Assembly (NCBI GenBank): GCA_947501315.1
Contig: CANMXH010000089.1
Span: forward strand, 1-8,625
DNA: 8,625 bases
DNA from: Caulobacteraceae bacterium
Lineage (GTDB): Bacteria; Pseudomonadota; Alphaproteobacteria; Caulobacterales; Caulobacteraceae
Reading direction: 5' to 3'
The notes under the pieces are model-generated. The model did no database searches. It was not told the DNA's origin and worked only from the letters and a program-made list of their open reading frames with translations. A program made the translations under genes and the position numbers. Below are positions 5,347 through 8,625 of the stretch, piece by piece; position 1 is the first letter of the stretch, and every line of letters begins with the position of its first letter.

Positions 5347-6759
5347 CTACAGCAGGACGAGGGTGGCGAGACCGAGGAAGATCAGGAAGCCGAAGAAATC
5401 CGTCGTCGCCGTCACGAAGACGGCGGAGGATACGGCCGGGTCAAACTTCAGCCGTGACAGGGTCAGGGGCGTCAGGACCCCGACTGTGGCGGCAACCAGC
5501 AGGTTCAGCACCATGGCCATGCCGATGACTGCGCCGATGCGCCAGTCCCGGAACCAGAGGCCGGCGGCCGTGCCGATCAGCGGGGCCAGCACCAGACCGT
5601 TGGCCAGACCCACAGCCAGCTCGCGGCGGAAGGTGCGGGCGGCGTTGGAGCTGTTCAGCTCACGCGTCGCCAGGGCGCGAACGGTCACGGTCAGGGCCTG
5701 GGTACCGGCATTGCCGCCGATAGCCGAAACGATGGGCAAGAGGATTACCAGGGCGACGATCTGGGCGATCGTGACCTCGAACCAGGAGATGACGATCGAG
5801 CCGAGCACGGCGGTGCCGAGATTGACCGCCAGCCAGGGCACGCGGCCGCGCACGATCTCGGACACGGACGAGCCGCGGTCCTCGTCGGACACACCCGCGA
5901 GGCGCAGGATGTCCTCGCGGTTCTCTTCCTGGATGATGTTGACGATGTCATCGACGGTGATCTGACCGACCAGCCGGCCCGCCGCATCGACGACGGGGGC
6001 CGAGATCAGGTGATATTTCTCGAAGATGTAGGCGACTTCTTCCTGATCCTGGTCGACGGCGATCGCATTGATCGGCTCCATCAGGTCGACGAGGGCCGTC
6101 GTGCGTGGCGCGCGCAGCAGGCCGCTGACCGACAGGCCGCCGACCGGCTTGTTGGAGGGATCCACGACATAGATGTCGAAGAACAGCTCCGGCAGGTCCT
6201 CGCCCTGTTTGCGGATGTGATCGATGGTATCGCCGACGTTCCAGAACGACGGCGCGGCCATGACCTCGCGCTGCATCAGGCGGCCGGCGGAGTCCTCATC
6301 GTAGCGCAGCGAGCTCTCGATCGCGGCGCGATCGACCTCGGGCATGGCGGCCAGCACCTTTTCGCGCTGATCGTCTTCCAGGTCCTCGACCACCAGGGCG
6401 GCGTCGTCGGAGTCCAGCTCCTGCAGGGCCTCGGCGAGGGTCAGGTGCGGGACGCGCTCCAGGACCTCTTCGCGGATATTGTCGTCGAGTTCGGGCAGGG
6501 TTTCCGCCAGGAGGTCGGGCGGAAGCCACAGCACGACGACAGCGCGGTGCTCGGTGGTCAGGAAACCCATCAGATCGGCGACGTCTGCGGGGTGCAGGTC
6601 CTCGAGCAGCGAACGCAGCTTCAGCCCGTCCCCGTCGTCAGAGGCGTCGACAACCTTTTCGACGAAGGCCGCAGTGAGGACGTAGTCCTCGTCGAGGGCG
6701 AGGTTATCGCTTTCGATCCGGGAGGCGACGGGCAGGGGGGCGTCTGCGGTTTTGCTCAC
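5347..6759 (-). CDS. mgtE: Magnesium transporter MgtE
   Basis: 470-residue Mg2+ channel of the MgtE (SLC41-related) family, inner membrane, working as a dimer. Domains: N-terminal superhelical MgtE_N domain (about 45-150), two CBS domains (about 160-226 and 227-290) that bind Mg2+ and close the pore when the cell is replete, then a membrane domain of five helices (about 307-470). The family motif PIVSAIGGNAGTQA (342-355) and the conserved ion-selecting Asp in TTDFFGFLIF (D454) are present. The start is GTG 6759, with GGGGAGG six bases upstream, a strong ribosome site. It lies between tRNA-Leu and spmX on the same strand. No Mg2+-sensing riboswitch was recognised in the short 59-nt leader, so control probably lies in the protein. 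Confidence 0.96.
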   Translation of the reverse strand: MSKTADAPLPVASRIESDNLALDEDYVLTAAFVEKVVDASDDGDGLKLRSLLEDLHPADVADLMGFLTTEHRAVVVLWLPPDLLAETLPELDDNIREEVLERVPHLTLAEALQELDSDDAALVVEDLEDDQREKVLAAMPEVDRAAIESSLRYDEDSAGRLMQREVMAAPSFWNVGDTIDHIRKQGEDLPELFFDIYVVDPSNKPVGGLSVSGLLRAPRTTALVDLMEPINAIAVDQDQEEVAYIFEKYHLISAPVVDAAGRLVGQITVDDIVNIIQEENREDILRLAGVSDEDRGSSVSEIVRGRVPWLAVNLGTAVLGSIVISWFEVTIAQIVALVILLPIVSAIGGNAGTQALTVTVRALATRELNSSNAARTFRRELAVGLANGLVLAPLIGTAAGLWFRDWRIGAVIGMAMVLNLLVAATVGVLTPLTLSRLKFDPAVSSAVFVTATTDFFGFLIFLGLATLVLL

Positions 6760-6780
6760 GCTCGGCCTCCCCTGTTTTCA

Positions 6781-6812
6781 GATCAGCTGTCGCCGATGTT
6801 TCGCCCTGTCAA
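6781..6812 (-). promoter_or_regulatory. Possible mgtE promoter
   Basis: In the 59 bp between tRNA-Leu and mgtE, the - strand shows a consensus -35 box TTGACA (6812-6807) and a weaker GCTGATC (6787-6781) that resembles the alphaproteobacterial -10, at a long 19-bp spacing. mgtE could instead be read from the tRNA promoter. Confidence 0.3.
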
Positions 6813-6818
6813 ATCAGA

Positions 6819-6905
6819 TGGTGCGGTCGAGAAGACTCGAACTTCCACTCCGGTTAGGGAACAGCGACCTCAACGCTGCGCGTCTACCAATTCCGCCACG
6901 ACCGC
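6819..6905 (-). tRNA. tRNA-Leu(GAG)
   Basis: 87 nt with the long variable arm of a class II tRNA. The acceptor stem GCGGTCG pairs with CGACCGC, followed by A and an encoded CCA (6821-6819). The anticodon stem CAGCG/CGCTG holds the loop TTGAGGT, giving anticodon GAG, which reads CTC and CTT leucine codons. The D-arm (GTGGCGGAATTGGTAGACGC) and the T-loop TTCGAGT are typical. No clear promoter was found upstream on the - strand; a GCTATC sequence near 6925 is only a weak -10 candidate. Confidence 0.97.
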
Positions 6906-6958
6906 TCGCATCGGAGGGGGGCTGATAGCGGAGGTCGGCCTGGAAGGGAAGGGGTTGT

Positions 6959-7072
6959 CTGAGTGGTGAGTGATTAGTGGTTAGTGGCTGCTGCTTCATC
7001 GCTTTGGGGCCGCGCCCGACCAACGATATCCGGCACAGCAATCACTAACCACTAACCACCAATCACCCTCAG
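6959..7072. repeat. Inverted repeat made of heptamer tandem repeats
   Basis: The left arm (6959-6993) is built from GTGAGTG, ATTAGTG, GTTAGTG units; the right arm (7036-7072) from AATCACT, AACCACT, AACCACC, AATCACC units. The arms are complementary at about 28 of 35 positions with a roughly 42-nt loop. The right arm includes the stop codon of the FliN-like gene (7069-7071), so the hairpin sits directly at the end of that gene and upstream of tRNA-Leu on the same strand. It may act as a terminator or 3'-end stabiliser. The heptamer style suggests a dispersed repeat family. Confidence 0.75.
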
Positions 7073-7365
7073 GCCGAGCCGGCCATGAAGTCATAGACAT
7101 CGGCGGCCCGGGTGACCGTGATGGCGATGCGGTCCTCACGAATTTCGATCTCGCCGCGCGCGACCGGATGGTTGTTGGCGAGAATCCAGACCTCGTCCGT
7201 TTCCGAGGCGTTGAGCGGGATCACGGCTCCGCGGCCCATCTTCAGCAGCTGGTTCATGGGCAGCACGCATCGCCCCAGGATGACCGAGATCTCGACTTCG
7301 ACGGCTTCGATCTGGCTCAAGGGGGACTCGAATACTGGCTGTGATTTGGCGGTCTGGACTTGCAT
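7069..7365 (-). CDS. FliN-like flagellar motor switch (SpoA domain) protein
   Basis: 98 residues, almost all a SpoA/FliN C-terminal domain (about 19-92): VEVEISVILGRCVLPMNQLL, then MGRGAVIPL, then NNHPVARGEIEI and a closing beta segment. FliN forms the lower C-ring of the flagellar motor with FliM and FliG and helps export. The gene stands away from other C-ring genes, so it may be the main FliN or a second SpoA-domain paralogue; the window cannot decide. I chose ATG 7365, just before the conserved part and with GGCGGAAG upstream; an ATG at 7407 would add 14 non-conserved residues and overlap the lipB start. Transcribed divergently from lipB with at most about 30 bp between starts. Confidence 0.82.
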   Translation of the reverse strand: MQVQTAKSQPVFESPLSQIEAVEVEISVILGRCVLPMNQLLKMGRGAVIPLNASETDEVWILANNHPVARGEIEIREDRIAITVTRAADVYDFMAGSA

Positions 7366-7395
7366 GGTGCTTCCGCCGTCCACATTGGAGCCGTC

Positions 7396-8139
7396 ATGCT
7401 TTCCCAAGCCTTAAGCGACGCGATGGAAAAACTGATTCGCGCTGATGGCCGCCCGGCCGAATGGGCGGTCTCGGAAGGCTATGTCGCCTATGACGCGGCG
7501 GTGGCAGTGATGGAGGCCCGGGCGGCGGCGATCGCGGCGGGCGAGGCCGGTGAACTGGTCTGGCTGCTCGAGCATCCGCCCCTCTACACGGCGGGGGTCT
7601 CGTCGAAGGACGGCGACCTGCTGGATGCGGCCCGGTTCCCGGTTCATCGCAGCGGCCGGGGCGGGCAGTTCACCTATCACGGGCCGGGCCAGCGGGTGGT
7701 CTATGTGATGCTGGACCTGAACCAGCGCGGCAAGGACGTGCGGACCTTTGTGCGCGGGCTGGAGCAGTGGATCATCGGCGCCCTGGCCGAGTTCGGCGTA
7801 CCGGCCGATGTGCGTGAGGGCCGGGTCGGGGTCTGGGTCGTCCCGGATAGCCGCTCCGCGACTTCCGGGATGACAAGCAGTGGCGCGGTCCGGGAAGCCA
7901 AAATCGCCGCCATCGGCGTCAAGGTCCGCAAATGGGTCAGCTTCCACGGCATCAGCCTGAATGTGGAGCCGGAGCTGGACCATTTCACAGGGATCGTGCC
8001 GTGCGGGATTGCCGAGCACGGGGTGACCAGCCTGGTCGATCTGGGCGTGCCCGCGACCATGGACGAGGCGGATGAGGCGCTGCGGGTCAGTTTCGGACGG
8101 GTGTTCGGGCAGACGGTAGCCGGCGCGGGGCCGGTGTGA
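7396..8139 (+). CDS. lipB: Octanoyltransferase LipB
   Basis: 247 residues. Moves the octanoyl group from acyl carrier protein to lipoyl-dependent proteins, the first step of lipoate synthesis; LipA then adds sulphur. Visible: WLLEHPPLYTAG (56-67), the family signature RGGQFTYHGPGQ (88-99), the catalytic Lys in AKIAAIG (K169) and the catalytic Cys in GIVPCGIAEHG (C203). Between GVWV and AKIAAIG there are about 18-20 residues, longer than the few to about ten usual here; the extra part is coded by a palindrome (listed separately). ATG 7396 is chosen for its GGAG five bases upstream; ATG 7360 and 7423 are alternatives. Its start faces that of the FliN-like gene. No lipA is visible. Confidence 0.94.
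   Translation: MLSQALSDAMEKLIRADGRPAEWAVSEGYVAYDAAVAVMEARAAAIAAGEAGELVWLLEHPPLYTAGVSSKDGDLLDAARFPVHRSGRGGQFTYHGPGQRVVYVMLDLNQRGKDVRTFVRGLEQWIIGALAEFGVPADVREGRVGVWVVPDSRSATSGMTSSGAVREAKIAAIGVKVRKWVSFHGISLNVEPELDHFTGIVPCGIAEHGVTSLVDLGVPATMDEADEALRVSFGRVFGQTVAGAGPV
7837..7874. repeat. Palindromic element inserted in frame in lipB
   Basis: The arms GTCGTCCCGGA (7837-7847) and TCCGGGATGAC (7864-7874) are inverted repeats with one mismatch in 11, and a small CGC-TCC-GCG stem sits in the middle. The TCATCCCGG...CCGGGATGA style is that of the dispersed intergenic palindromes common in alphaproteobacteria. It is read as about residues 148-160 (VVPDSRSATSGMT) and opens no stop codon or frameshift, so the protein should still be made with a surface loop before the catalytic Lys. 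Confidence 0.7.
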
Positions 8140-8245
8140 AGTCCATCCAGCTGGATCCACGTCGCGTCTCTCGACTGGCAATACGGTCGTACGGGTCAGA
8201 AGTAGCCGCGTCCGCCCCATCGCGCGGCCCTCTTTGAGCCGGCGC

Positions 8246-8458
8246 ATGACTCCGTTCCACATGGTGCTGGCCAACAAACTCGTCGCCAACATCACCAACT
8301 ATACCGTCTGGTTCGCCCTGACCTTCCGGGTGTTTCTGGTGACACGATCGATGTTCGCGAGCGGGATGATCGCCGGTGTCTATCTGGTGCGGGCTCGGAA
8401 CTCGGACCATGACCGGCGGCTGTCGGAGGCCTACTCGAAGGGGGCGGCGGCCGGGTAG
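8246..8458 (+). pseudogene. Probable remnant of an MFS transporter (N-terminal piece)
   Basis: A 70-residue frame. Its residues 5-43 (HMVLANKLVANITNYTVWFA and on to FASGMIAGVYLV) resemble the first transmembrane helix and first loop of major facilitator transporters, which begin with a VLANxLVANxTxxxxWFALTFW type segment. After GVYLV the similarity stops: the remaining RARNSDHDRRLSEAYSKG tail is hydrophilic, and none of the other frames continues the family. A working MFS protein needs about 400 residues, so this is best read as a truncated gene left by a deletion. It could instead be a genuine small one-helix membrane protein. There is no strong ribosome site, and a 12-bp palindrome (ATCCAGCTGGAT, 8145-8156) lies between it and lipB. 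Confidence 0.5.
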
Positions 8459-8487
8459 GCGCGCGTTCGGTCAGAAGCCAGAAACAG

Positions 8488-8515
8488 AAAAAGGCCAGCC
8501 TGGCGGCTGGCCTTT
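8488..8515 (-). terminator. Strong hairpin terminator, best for the - strand
   Basis: A perfect 10-bp stem AAAGGCCAGC/GCTGGCCTTT (8490-8499 and 8506-8515) with a 6-nt loop. Read on the - strand it ends in TTTTTCTGTTT, a good U-tract; read on the + strand it ends in TTTGCTTT. It would stop a - strand transcript entering from the right edge, and could also stop + strand transcription after lipB and the MFS remnant. Confidence 0.85.
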
Positions 8516-8625
8516 GCTTTGGCCCCTTTCGGGGCGTGGACCTTGCGATCCGGCGGCCGAAGCCGTTGAAGAAAAATATCGGTTCGGGCTCCGAAATCAA
8601 GCGGGATCGGCGCGACAGCCGACAC
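8516..8625 (-). ncRNA. Possible structured RNA or 3' UTR on the - strand, cut by the window edge
   Basis: Upstream of the terminator on the - strand are three small hairpins: TTCGG-AGC-CCGAA (8595-8583), CGGC-TTCG-GCCG (8565-8554, a UUCG tetraloop closed by C-G) and GCCCC-GAAA-GGGGC (8535-8522, a GNRA tetraloop). The stable tetraloops occur only in the - strand reading. This may be a small RNA or the 3' UTR of a gene to the right; one - strand frame ends in TGA at 8599-8597 (last residues VGCRADPA). No known RNA family was recognised. Confidence 0.35.

Noticed and set aside
6760..6818. Mg2+ riboswitch (M-box or ykoK type) before mgtE
   Set aside because: The leader is only 59 nt, far too short for the known Mg2+ riboswitches.
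6010..6969. 319-codon + strand frame opposite mgtE and the tRNA
   Set aside because: Antisense shadow; it reads through tRNA-Leu and has the composition typical of complements of Asp/Glu-rich genes.
8431..8625. - strand frames open to the right edge, as a partial gene
   Set aside because: They run through a perfect terminator hairpin and several tetraloop hairpins, and the product has no family features.

Overview
The window looks like chromosomal DNA of a stalked-type alphaproteobacterium of the Caulobacteraceae, most likely Brevundimonas or a close relative. The evidence is the high GC content, a flbT-flaF pair, a recognisable SpmX (the lysozyme-derived stalk-pole organiser restricted to the Caulobacterales) and several intergenic palindromic repeats. 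No phage, plasmid, CRISPR or defence genes are visible. This is mostly ordinary core genome, with an unusually rich set of palindromic repeats between, and once inside, the genes.

Layout: 1-760 has no convincing gene. It holds a compound palindrome (379-532) and the leader of flbT. flbT (761-1183) and flaF (1143-1517) overlap on the + strand and control flagellin expression and export. The convergent gap 1518-1917 is dominated by a long inverted repeat with 54-bp arms. On the - strand follow an ExoD-family membrane protein (1918-2553) and an isovaleryl-CoA dehydrogenase (2646-3809). A second copy of the compound palindrome (3828-3964) separates the dehydrogenase from spmX (3966-5282). spmX is preceded by a well-formed sigma-54 type promoter (5329-5344) that abuts the stop codon of mgtE (5347-6759), a magnesium channel. 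Upstream of mgtE is tRNA-Leu(GAG) (6819-6905, - strand), then a heptamer-based inverted repeat (6959-7072), a small FliN-like SpoA-domain protein (- strand) and, divergently, lipB (7396-8139). lipB appears to carry an in-frame palindromic insertion at 7837-7874. The right end holds a probable remnant of an MFS transporter and a strong bidirectional hairpin terminator next to a small hairpin-rich stretch.

Functional themes are flagellum control (flbT, flaF, the FliN-like protein), polarity and stalk-pole organisation (spmX), and housekeeping (leucine catabolism, Mg2+ transport, lipoate synthesis, a leucine tRNA). The genes do not form one pathway. The observations most worth a second look are the 54-bp-arm inverted repeat whose imperfections are all G-U wobbles in one strand's RNA, the palindrome inside lipB, the degenerate SpmX active site, and the sigma-54 motif that decides the spmX start. 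All names rest on reading the sequence; no database search was possible.
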